Positions 1-5,155 of a DNA stretch of 6,473 nt are shown here, one piece after another. The translations under genes and the position numbers were made by a program. The first letter of the stretch is position 1, and each line of letters opens with the position of its first letter. The stretch comes from Bacilli bacterium (GTDB taxonomy: Bacteria > Bacillota_I > Bacilli_A > RF39 > UBA660): positions 1-6,473 of the forward strand of contig JAFUBK010000098.1 in assembly GCA_017460245.1 (NCBI GenBank). The letters run 5' to 3'. The notes under the pieces are model-generated. The model was not told the DNA's origin, ran no database searches, and saw only the letters and a program-made list of their open reading frames with translations.

Positions 1-138
1 CGTTAAAACAGTTGCATACTTATCAGAAACAACAAATTCTGAAGGTTTAAACTCAAGCCCCTTAGGAGCGATTTGACTCTTAATATCCACTAAAACATCA
101 CCGTCCCAAATTTCGTAGTTTGCCCACCATTTAAGAAG
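1..138 (-). pseudogene. virB4: VirB4 continuation in a shifted reading frame (partial, runs off window)
   Basis: Read on the minus strand in the frame of codons 97-99, 94-96 and so on, this stretch stays open from a TAA at 139-141 to the left edge. It encodes residues including IWDGDVLVDIKS, then IAPKGLEF and FVVSDKYATVLT. The pattern 'IAP+G..F....FVV.DKY...L' is typical of the N-terminal domain of VirB4/TraC-type ATPases of Gram-positive conjugative elements. It is offset by one frame from the VirB4 start fragment at 638-90, so it is the same gene after a frameshift. It has no start codon or ribosome site of its own. Adding one base in the G run at 123-125 or the T run at 92-95 (plus-strand A run) would join the frames. 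The ATPase motifs would lie beyond the window. Confidence 0.75.
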
Positions 139-638
139 TTATCCAAAACAACTCTTAAATCGTCGTTAGATGTTTGTTGTGAACTAAGTCCAGCAGAAGC
201 AAACATTTGAATTAAATCTCTTATTCTTTTATTAATTTTTTCAACATCTGTATGTTTAAAAAGTAAATAAAATTCAGTATCAACAACATTATTATTAGTA
301 AATAAATTAGCTTTATTAATATCTTCAATTATTAATTTTCTTTTAACAGGGTTTTGTTGTGAATTGTATAAAAGTTGTAGTTGTGATAAATAAGCCGTTA
401 TATCAACAGGTCTATCCGCACAAACAACCCAAAATTCATAATCAATCATATTATAAACATTTCTTAAATTAGTAATAATTGAATATTGAGCATCAGGTTC
501 AAGAATAAAAATATTTTTAGGTTGTATTTTTACTCCTGTTACCTTTTCATTGTTATCCAAAACTATCATTCCGTTAGCAATAGATCTAACCGGAACAAAA
601 TCTGTTGTATACTTACTTCTTTGTTTCTTTGAAGGCAT
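90..638 (-). CDS. virB4: VirB4-like conjugation ATPase, N-terminal fragment (frameshifted)
   Basis: VirB4 proteins are the conserved hexameric ATPases that energise type IV secretion at the inner face of the membrane. This 182-residue reading frame holds only the non-catalytic N-terminal domain. The opening DFVPVRSIANGMIVLDNN followed by GVKIQPKNIFIL matches the usual start of Gram-positive VirB4 proteins (a 'dG.i.l.dg....levepiNf' pattern). Full-length members have about 600 to 850 residues. The frame runs into TAG at 90-92, while the family sequence continues in another frame to the left edge, so the terminal residues after about NFLNGG may be out of frame. The ATG at 636-638 is the only practical start, because TGA lies two codons upstream. 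The Shine-Dalgarno is weak (AAAGGA about 13 bases upstream). The first 26 bases overlap the end of the PrgI-like gene, which suggests translational coupling. No Walker motif is visible here. Confidence 0.8.
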   Translation of the reverse strand: MPSKKQRSKYTTDFVPVRSIANGMIVLDNNEKVTGVKIQPKNIFILEPDAQYSIITNLRNVYNMIDYEFWVVCADRPVDITAYLSQLQLLYNSQQNPVKRKLIIEDINKANLFTNNNVVDTEFYLLFKHTDVEKINKRIRDLIQMFASAGLSSQQTSNDDLRVVLDNFLNGGQTTKFGTVMF

Positions 639-930
639 CTTTCACGCACCATCCTTTCCATACAAACCTTTGTCTATTAGTATAAAACGTATAAACCTCT
701 CTAATTACCGTCAAAGTATTATGGTAATTAGGAATAGGTAAAACCAAAAACCCTGTAATAACAGCTGGAGCTAAATCAATTACTGCCCCAACAATACTAG
801 AAGGACTAACCAGTAACAACAATAACAAAGTTAGTCCAATACCAGTTCCAAATAGAATTAAATCAAACATTGTAAACAAACTGAAAATCAATAAAGATTT
901 TTTTGAGTTTGCAGGTATTAAAAAGTCCAT
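613..930 (-). CDS. PrgI family (VirB3-like) membrane protein
   Basis: This 105-residue protein belongs to the PrgI family, the VirB3 counterpart of Gram-positive conjugation systems. VirB3 is an inner-membrane partner that works with VirB4 and VirB6. The start reads MDFLIPANSK (the family usually begins with a short IP-containing amphipathic stretch). Two hydrophobic helices follow at about 22-41 and 45-64, with LVLPIPNYHN at 62-71, and the C-terminal block FYTNRQRFVWKGWC at 82-95. The last two motifs are the family hallmarks. Length is normal. The ATG at 928-930 has AAAGGGG eight bases upstream, and this ribosome site directly follows the stop codons closing the open tail of the VirB6-like gene. 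Its 3' end overlaps the VirB4 start by 26 bases, the usual virB3-virB4 order. It appears intact. Confidence 0.92.
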   Translation of the reverse strand: MDFLIPANSKKSLLIFSLFTMFDLILFGTGIGLTLLLLLLVSPSSIVGAVIDLAPAVITGFLVLPIPNYHNTLTVIREVYTFYTNRQRFVWKGWCVKDAFKETKK

Positions 931-950
931 ATGCTATACCCCTTTCATTA

Positions 951-1244
951 TTATTTTCCACTTGTTTCGTAGAATCTTTCTTGATTAATATTAGCTCTAG
1001 TTTCGTGTTCTTTCTTAGCGGTTCTATAGAAGTCAGTGCTTTGAATTGTACTAGAATTATCAACAGCATCTCTCTTAGCTTGTTTAAGCTGACCAAAGTC
1101 TTCAAGATTAGCGTTTCTGATCACCTTATTATCGGCATTGTGATCAAGTAATTCTCTACTATCTTGAACATCTTTTAATCCATTTTCAACATCATAGTCA
1201 TGTTTAGGATTACCATTACTATCACGTAATTGTCCACATATTGC
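951..1244 (-). pseudogene. In-frame C-terminal tail of the VirB6-like gene after a premature TAA
   Basis: After the TAA at 1245-1247 the same frame stays open for 97 codons and closes with TAA (951-953), TAA (948-950) and TGA (945-947), just before the ribosome site of the PrgI-like gene. The encoded tail begins AICGQLRDSNGNPKHDYD and ends RANINQERFYETSGK. It is polar and charged, like the cytoplasmic end of the protein before the stop. There is no ATG or TTG in frame, and the only GTG (1122-1124) has no Shine-Dalgarno, so it is unlikely to be translated alone. Its position between two co-transcribed genes with no other gene, together with the matched frame, indicates that the VirB6-like protein was originally about 727 residues long. 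The TAA is either a nonsense mutation, a sequence error, or less likely a readthrough site. Confidence 0.75.
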
Positions 1245-3134
1245 TTAGGTATAATAATCACTATAGGCTTTTTTTCTACGACTATCTATTGCTTCTTTTG
1301 CTTCTGCGTAACTAGCAAATGTTTGCCCGTCATATGTTATCGGTTTACCATTTTTATTATCTTGTTCTACCTTCCATTCAGCAGCTTGTAGATTTCGAAG
1401 ATAACTCTCATATGTTTCTCCTTCATACACAGCATCAGAGCCGGCAGCATTAGATTCAATATCATTTCTTAATTTTTGTGCCTTTTCAGCAAAAGAATCT
1501 AATCTTTGAACTTCAGCATGTTGCATCTGATAAAGATCTGGTCCACCAGTTCTATCTAAAAACTGATCAGCTTTCATACCTACTGACTTACCAACAGATT
1601 TAATTGGGTGTCTCAGGTAATCTATACCTAAATCTCTACGCATTAGCATATTTCTTGCAGAAATTCCTCCAGAGTGGGTTCCTGATTTGATAGAATCTCC
1701 TATATTTTTACCAAAGCCACCTCTGCCACCACGTACAGCTCCAACTGCAGCGCCAGTCAATCCACTTTTTGCCGCCATTAAAGGATTTCTATCATTAGCT
1801 ATAGCTGTAGCTGTTGAAGAAATAGCAGTAGCTCCAGCACCCACAGTAGCTCCAAGTATCGCTCCCACTCCAGCATTTTCACCAAGTGCTTTAAATGGGT
1901 TCATTGTGAAGTTTCCAGCACCTTTAATACCAAATATACCTTCTATTAATTGTGGTACTTGTTTTACAAAAGTAAAAATACCCAAAACCAAGAAAACAAA
2001 TATAAATATATGGAATCCACCATCAGGTTGTGCTCCATTGTAATAATCAAAACCACCTTTGAAAAATAACATATTAGTAAACATCGTTATTAATTTAAGT
2101 GCTAAAAACATAAGTGCTAAACGCAAAAACAGAGAAAAGAACGTCTTTAAAGTTTCAGCAGCCCAATTATGTAATTTTCCTTGACTAAAACTTTCTTTAG
2201 GATCAATATATGAAATGATAGCTATAGGAGCCACAGCTTGTAAAAACATAAGCTTTATTGCCCTTGCAGCAATTTCCATACAAAAGGCCAACAATAAAAA
2301 TAGTAAATATCCACCAACAATAGTAGAAATAATTGGTGTATAATTAATTACAAAATCCATATCATCGGCGCCATCCTTATGCCAAAATAACAAATTACCA
2401 AGAGAAGCAAACTTTCTTTCGTCTTTTGCTACCGTTGCGCCAGTTGTAGAATCGGTTCCTTCATATGGAAAGAAATCACTAACTTTACCACCATGGGCTC
2501 TTGTCTCATCACCGATACCTTTATATACTTCGTCAAAACATGTTGTACTTAAAACCATATCGGTTGATCCTAAAATATTACTGTTAATTTTTCCTGTAAC
2601 AGCAGGATCACAACTTTCTATTCCGCCGGATCCAGTATTTATTTTGTAAAATGCCGAAAACATCGCGAATTGGACATCTCTTGCAACTTCTTCCATTTGT
2701 TCATCCGGAGTTAAATTAGAAGCAACGTTATTAGCGTTCATTTTTTGTCCCAAAATCAGAGTTGGTATTACATCACTTTCTACAACAATTGCTTGCAATT
2801 TATATAATTCGGTGAAAATAAATGGAGTCATTACCAGCAAAAATAAAGATACCATTACATTAGTTAATAATTTACCAAAACCTTTAGCGTTATCACTAAA
2901 TGAATTTGGATCTATTAAATATTGCAAAAATGAGAATCCCACTTTAAAAAGCATAAATATTCCCAATATTAAATACACTCGGCTTATTAAACCTTGTAAA
3001 ATATCATTATTAGTTATTAAATCAAGATTGGCTAAATATAATATCAATCGATAAGTTTGAGCTACAAGACCATAAACTATATTATCAAAAAAGAAAGCCA
3101 GGAATCTCATAAATTGCCAAAACCATACAAACAT
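1245..3134 (-). CDS. VirB6/TrbL-like polytopic channel protein of type IV secretion (probably truncated by a TAA)
   Basis: VirB6/TrbL proteins form the inner-membrane channel of type IV secretion machines. This 629-residue product has three N-terminal hydrophobic segments (about 9-35, 50-76, 90-110), a polar loop of about 150 residues that is probably outside (112-262, with Cys175 and Cys199 able to pair), and four more segments (about 264-288, 293-310, 332-354, 374-394). Family-like landmarks are FLQYLIDPN (69-77), VMTPFIF (101-107), APIAIISYIDPK (302-313) and the W plus TFFSLFLRLA stretch (324-340). Next come a Gly/Ala-rich segment (about 421-470) and a charged, probably cytoplasmic C-terminus with a repeated unit at about 568-593 and 599-624. 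The ATG at 3132-3134 has AAGGAG eight bases upstream. The gene follows the cysteine-rich surface protein by 19 bases and precedes the PrgI gene. The stop at 1245-1247 interrupts a longer frame that continues to 951. Confidence 0.85.
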   Translation of the reverse strand: MFVWFWQFMRFLAFFFDNIVYGLVAQTYRLILYLANLDLITNNDILQGLISRVYLILGIFMLFKVGFSFLQYLIDPNSFSDNAKGFGKLLTNVMVSLFLLVMTPFIFTELYKLQAIVVESDVIPTLILGQKMNANNVASNLTPDEQMEEVARDVQFAMFSAFYKINTGSGGIESCDPAVTGKINSNILGSTDMVLSTTCFDEVYKGIGDETRAHGGKVSDFFPYEGTDSTTGATVAKDERKFASLGNLLFWHKDGADDMDFVINYTPIISTIVGGYLLFLLLAFCMEIAARAIKLMFLQAVAPIAIISYIDPKESFSQGKLHNWAAETLKTFFSLFLRLALMFLALKLITMFTNMLFFKGGFDYYNGAQPDGGFHIFIFVFLVLGIFTFVKQVPQLIEGIFGIKGAGNFTMNPFKALGENAGVGAILGATVGAGATAISSTATAIANDRNPLMAAKSGLTGAAVGAVRGGRGGFGKNIGDSIKSGTHSGGISARNMLMRRDLGIDYLRHPIKSVGKSVGMKADQFLDRTGGPDLYQMQHAEVQRLDSFAEKAQKLRNDIESNAAGSDAVYEGETYESYLRNLQAAEWKVEQDNKNGKPITYDGQTFASYAEAKEAIDSRRKKAYSDYYT

Positions 3135-3153
3135 TTACATTTCTCCTTTCTAC

Positions 3154-4191
3154 CTATTTACACAATGGATTTCCATCAGAACCAATAACATAAGAACCAT
3201 TTTCTCCTTTTACGTATTGATTTTCATTTATAATATTAAGTATCCAAGTCACAAGCATTGGTGTTAACAATAAAAGCACCGCCGCAATTATCCTTATAAA
3301 CGTATTTTTCAAAGCACCTTTTATACCGTCATCGCTGCCAGCAGTTACCGCTTTAATAAATTCTACCATACTTAAAATAACCAAAAGTATTATTCCTATA
3401 ATTTGAATAACAAAGAATAAATTATTTATATATTCAATAACCTTTCCATCGATTATTTCACAATATCCACTCGTTGAATATTCTTTTAAATTACTGTATT
3501 TATTAGCATAACTTAATATTTGTTCTTGAGTAATATTTAAGTTGTTATTTTGAACACTTTGCCCTGTAGTAGGATTTACAACATCAGGTTTAAACGTAGT
3601 AAAACTACCTTGATATGCCGTTGTATAAAAATCTGAGGAATTATATAAATCTTTAAAGCCTGGATTATAAGGAATCGCATTTAATTTTGTAGTTGTAGCA
3701 AAATCAGATGGGACTCCATTGATACTAATGTTTTTAGAACCTGCATAAGAATAAAAATAAAGGTTGGCTTTCTCACAAGCCGATACACTACAATCATTTT
3801 GAAGAATTTCTTGTTTTATAGAATTATCAAGGTTTGAATGATCTTTATCGCCATGAATTATGCTTGCTTTTTGAGTAAGACTTTCGCATTTTTGTTTAGG
3901 CATTTGTGTGTCACTTGATGGACTATACGCCATTTCCCCAGTCTCACAAAAATATTGAATCTCAAAATTATTTTTATTTGCATTTAACCTTATTTTTAAT
4001 AAATAGCCATCATATGATGAATAATACATACCATTAGAATTTTGTATAACATTATAATTTTTTTGCAAATCACCATAATAATAACAAGTACACTTGTTTT
4101 TTGCAGCACTAACATCACCAGTACAAGCAAAAAACATACCAATCATCATAATAATTGATATCATTAGCATTTTTATAGTCTTATTATTCAT
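3154..4191 (-). CDS. Secreted cysteine-rich protein anchored by a C-terminal two-helix (VirB2-like) module
   Basis: I do not recognise a named family. From the ATG at 4189-4191 the product has 345 residues. It has an N-terminal signal peptide (basic NNKTIK, hydrophobic core to about 23, likely cleavage after DVSA at about 26-29). A polar Asn/Ser/Tyr-rich ectodomain of about 215 residues follows, then two hydrophobic helices at about 255-280 and 300-322. Between them is a short charged loop with GSDDGIKGALKN. This helix-loop-helix resembles the two small pilin-like genes upstream. The mature part has eight cysteines (34, 36, 82, 102, 134, 139, 244, 344), the last two flanking the helix pair. 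With the positively charged loop inside, the ectodomain and tail would be outside. A surface subunit or adhesin of the secretion machine is the likeliest role, by position before VirB6. It is the first gene after the promoter at 4231-4239. A GTG at 4198-4200 is an alternative start but overlaps the ribosome site. Confidence 0.75.
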   Translation of the reverse strand: MNNKTIKMLMISIIMMIGMFFACTGDVSAAKNKCTCYYYGDLQKNYNVIQNSNGMYYSSYDGYLLKIRLNANKNNFEIQYFCETGEMAYSPSSDTQMPKQKCESLTQKASIIHGDKDHSNLDNSIKQEILQNDCSVSACEKANLYFYSYAGSKNISINGVPSDFATTTKLNAIPYNPGFKDLYNSSDFYTTAYQGSFTTFKPDVVNPTTGQSVQNNNLNITQEQILSYANKYSNLKEYSTSGYCEIIDGKVIEYINNLFFVIQIIGIILLVILSMVEFIKAVTAGSDDGIKGALKNTFIRIIAAVLLLLTPMLVTWILNIINENQYVKGENGSYVIGSDGNPLCK

Positions 4192-4199
4192 AAAGGTCA

Positions 4200-4204
4200 C
4201 CCCT
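4200..4204 (-). promoter_or_regulatory. Ribosome binding site that selects ATG 4189-4191
   Basis: The minus strand reads AGGGG here, eight bases before the ATG at 4189-4191. The longer frame would start at GTG 4198-4200, whose first base is the last G of this site. That leaves no spacing, so the ATG three codons later is the better start. Confidence 0.7.
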
Positions 4205-4206
4205 AC

Positions 4207-4225
4207 TTTTACACAATTTTACACA
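4207..4225. repeat. Tandem 9-bp direct repeat in the leader of the cysteine-rich protein gene
   Basis: TTTTACACA occurs at 4207-4215 and again at 4217-4225 with one base between, a 10-base period. On the transcribed strand it reads TGTGTAAAA twice. It covers about +1 to +18 relative to the start predicted from the promoter at 4231-4239, a place where repressors often bind. A role as operator is inference; chance is possible in AT-rich DNA. Confidence 0.5.
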
Positions 4226-4230
4226 TTATC

Positions 4231-4239
4231 ATTATATCA
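4231..4239 (-). promoter_or_regulatory. Extended -10 promoter for the main T4SS unit
   Basis: The minus strand reads TGATATAAT, a perfect TATAAT preceded by the TGn extension. The matching -35 position (about 4254-4259, TTTATT) is poor, as is common for extended -10 promoters. It lies immediately after the T-run of the terminator, so it would restart transcription for the cysteine-rich protein, VirB6, PrgI and VirB4 genes. The predicted start is near 4224, giving a leader of about 33 bases. Confidence 0.65.
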
Positions 4240-4240
4240 T

Positions 4241-4278
4241 AAAAAAAAACAACAATAAACAATTATTGTCGTTTTTTT
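4241..4278 (-). terminator. Intrinsic terminator after the second pilin-like gene
   Basis: On the minus strand the arm AAAAAAACGACAATAA (4278-4263) pairs with TTATTGTTGTTTTTTT (4258-4243) around a four-base loop. This gives 16 pairs including one G-U, followed by two more T's. The 3' arm is itself a T-run of nine. It starts two bases after the stop codon at 4280-4282 and ends the two-gene pilin-like unit. The stem is AT-rich, so the terminator may be partial and let some transcription through. Confidence 0.75.
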
Positions 4279-4279
4279 A

Positions 4280-4687
4280 TTAATTTTCGGTTTTATTAGT
4301 ATTAACCGGTTTTGACACATCAACTCCGTTAATAAACTTCTTACTACAAGCCCAAATATCACTGGTAGTTTGGCCTTCAACATTAGATTGTTTTTCAACA
4401 CCAGAAACCAAACTTACTGCAAGCTGCGCTATAGTAATTACTAAAAATACAAGAATAGCAGATATCAATCTAGAAATAAAATTCTTTCTATACTGTTTAA
4501 TATCATCCTCTTTTTTAGCTATAACTGATTTAGCAAAATCAAGCATTCCCCAAATGATTAACATAATAGGTACTGCTATTTTAATTATTCTAATAATCAA
4601 AGCTACAACATTAAATAATTCGTTTGGAATTTCAATGCCCCCACACAAAGTGGTATCAGTAGCTATTTCATCCAAAATATTAAACAT
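4280..4687 (-). CDS. Small two-helix VirB2/pilin-like membrane protein, paralogue B
   Basis: This 135-residue protein has two hydrophobic helices at about 28-50 and 74-96 joined by a charged loop rich in Lys, Glu and Asp. It has a short polar N-terminus with Cys15 and a polar tail with Cys114. The segment IAVPIMLIIWGMLDFAKS at 37-54 is nearly identical to the gene just upstream. The size and two-helix layout match VirB2/TrbC or Maff2-type pilin subunits of conjugation systems. That is an inference from shape and position, not from a recognised motif. Positive charge in the loop predicts both ends outside, where the two cysteines could bond. The ATG at 4685-4687 has AGGG seven bases upstream; the gap from paralogue A is 25 bases. 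There is no cleavable signal peptide typical of Gram-negative VirB2. The gene is followed at once by a terminator. Confidence 0.75.
   Translation of the reverse strand: MFNILDEIATDTTLCGGIEIPNELFNVVALIIRIIKIAVPIMLIIWGMLDFAKSVIAKKEDDIKQYRKNFISRLISAILVFLVITIAQLAVSLVSGVEKQSNVEGQTTSDIWACSKKFINGVDVSKPVNTNKTEN
4531..4581. repeat. 51-bp near-identical segment, copy in paralogue B
   Basis: This stretch matches 4931-4981 at 47 of 51 bases by manual alignment, at an offset of exactly 400. It encodes the end of helix 1 and the start of the loop (VPIMLIIWGMLDFAK). The rest of the two genes differs more, so this is the best-conserved part of a tandem duplication. Confidence 0.8.
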
Positions 4688-4712
4688 AAAATATCCCTAC
4701 TTTCTAATTAAA

Positions 4713-5090
4713 CTAGCATCCTGAGCTACTGTTGTGAATAATCTTACAAGCACAAGACCATGCGTTGTCTGCTGACTTATCATTTGAATCACTAAATGCA
4801 GTTCCTACTGCAGTAATTACTAATTGAACTACAGTTACAACTAAGAATACTAAAATTGCTGCAACAAGTCTTTTAATAAATATTTTTTGACCAGATTTAA
4901 TCTTATCTTCGTCACCACCAATAGTAGCTTTAGCAAAGTCAAGCATTCCCCAAATGACAAGCATAATAGGTACTGCTATTTGAAGAATTAAAATAACTAA
5001 GTGAATAAGTCCAGCAACTCCGCTTGGGATTTTTAAAAGTGTCGCACCACTTTCACCTAAATTACAAGTGATTTCAAGTAAATTTAACAT
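4713..5090 (-). CDS. Small two-helix VirB2/pilin-like membrane protein, paralogue A
   Basis: This 125-residue protein has helices at about 27-50 and 75-98 and a 24-residue loop with GGDEDKIKSGQKIFIKR. It has Cys9 before the helices and Cys113, Cys115 and Cys125 after them. It is a paralogue of the next gene; the block IAVPIMLVIWGMLDFAKA (38-55) and the helix 2 start (RLVAAILVFLVVTVVQL) are shared almost residue for residue. Small proteins of this form occupy the VirB2-like pilin position in many Gram-positive conjugation loci, so a structural subunit of the secretion channel or pilus is likely, but no family signature proves it. It has its own strong promoter at 5117-5145, and the ATG at 5088-5090 has AAGGAGAGG upstream. 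A predicted leader of about 20 bases and a good ribosome site suggest high expression, as expected for a structural subunit. Confidence 0.77.
   Translation of the reverse strand: MLNLLEITCNLGESGATLLKIPSGVAGLIHLVILILQIAVPIMLVIWGMLDFAKATIGGDEDKIKSGQKIFIKRLVAAILVFLVVTVVQLVITAVGTAFSDSNDKSADNAWSCACKIIHNSSSGC
4931..4981. repeat. 51-bp near-identical segment, copy in paralogue A
   Basis: Partner of 4531-4581, with four differences in 51 bases. Both lie in the same orientation, so recombination between them would delete 400 bp and fuse the two genes in frame only if the 400-base offset were a multiple of three. It is not, but the copies sit in matching codon phases of separate genes, so a fused single gene would still be read correctly. 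Confidence 0.8.
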
Positions 5091-5116
5091 AATTTTCCTC
5101 TCCTTCTTACAAACTA

Positions 5117-5145
5117 ATAATACTTTATTTTTTCTATTTTGTCAA
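5117..5145 (-). promoter_or_regulatory. Sigma-A type promoter for the pilin-like pair
   Basis: On the minus strand a perfect TTGACA (5145-5140) is followed by a 17-base spacer and TATTAT (5122-5117), one mismatch from consensus. The predicted start is near 5110, about 20 bases before the ATG at 5090. It lies in the 65-base gap after the CpaE/TadZ-like gene, which has no visible terminator, so the pair may also receive readthrough. Confidence 0.8.
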
Positions 5146-5155
5146 TATTTAACAA

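Noticed and set aside
550..741. Plus-strand frames at 550-741, 2812-3054 and 6146-6421
   Set aside because: Each lies antisense within a supported gene, lacks a ribosome site, and has no family resemblance.
863..1105. An 80-residue minus-strand frame starting with ATG between the PrgI-like and VirB6-like genes
   Set aside because: It overlaps the start of the PrgI-like gene, has no ribosome site, and lies out of frame with the clearly coding tail of the VirB6-like gene.
903..1151. An 82-residue plus-strand frame over the same gap
   Set aside because: It is antisense to the VirB6 tail and the PrgI start, with no Shine-Dalgarno or recognisable product. The hydrophobic look comes from the complement of charged AT-rich codons.
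1245..1247. TAA reassigned to an amino acid in this organism
   Set aside because: TAA ends several other genes here (the PrgI-like, paralogue B and CpaE-like genes), and it appears in frame only once inside a gene.
1687..2043. Plus-strand frame rich in Pro and Ala
   Set aside because: It is the complement of the Gly/Ala-rich part of the VirB6-like gene. The low complexity follows from that strand.
3135..3140. An ATG followed at once by TAA just before the VirB6-like start, as a minimal regulatory reading frame
   Set aside because: It is only two bases from the AAGGAG, too close to be used well. The ATG at 3132-3134 has good spacing.
4110..4130. Lipoprotein signal (FFAC) in the 345-residue protein
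   Set aside because: The -3 and -2 positions are both Phe, which fits the lipobox poorly, and an ordinary cleavage site (VSA-A) follows. Not excluded, but less likely.
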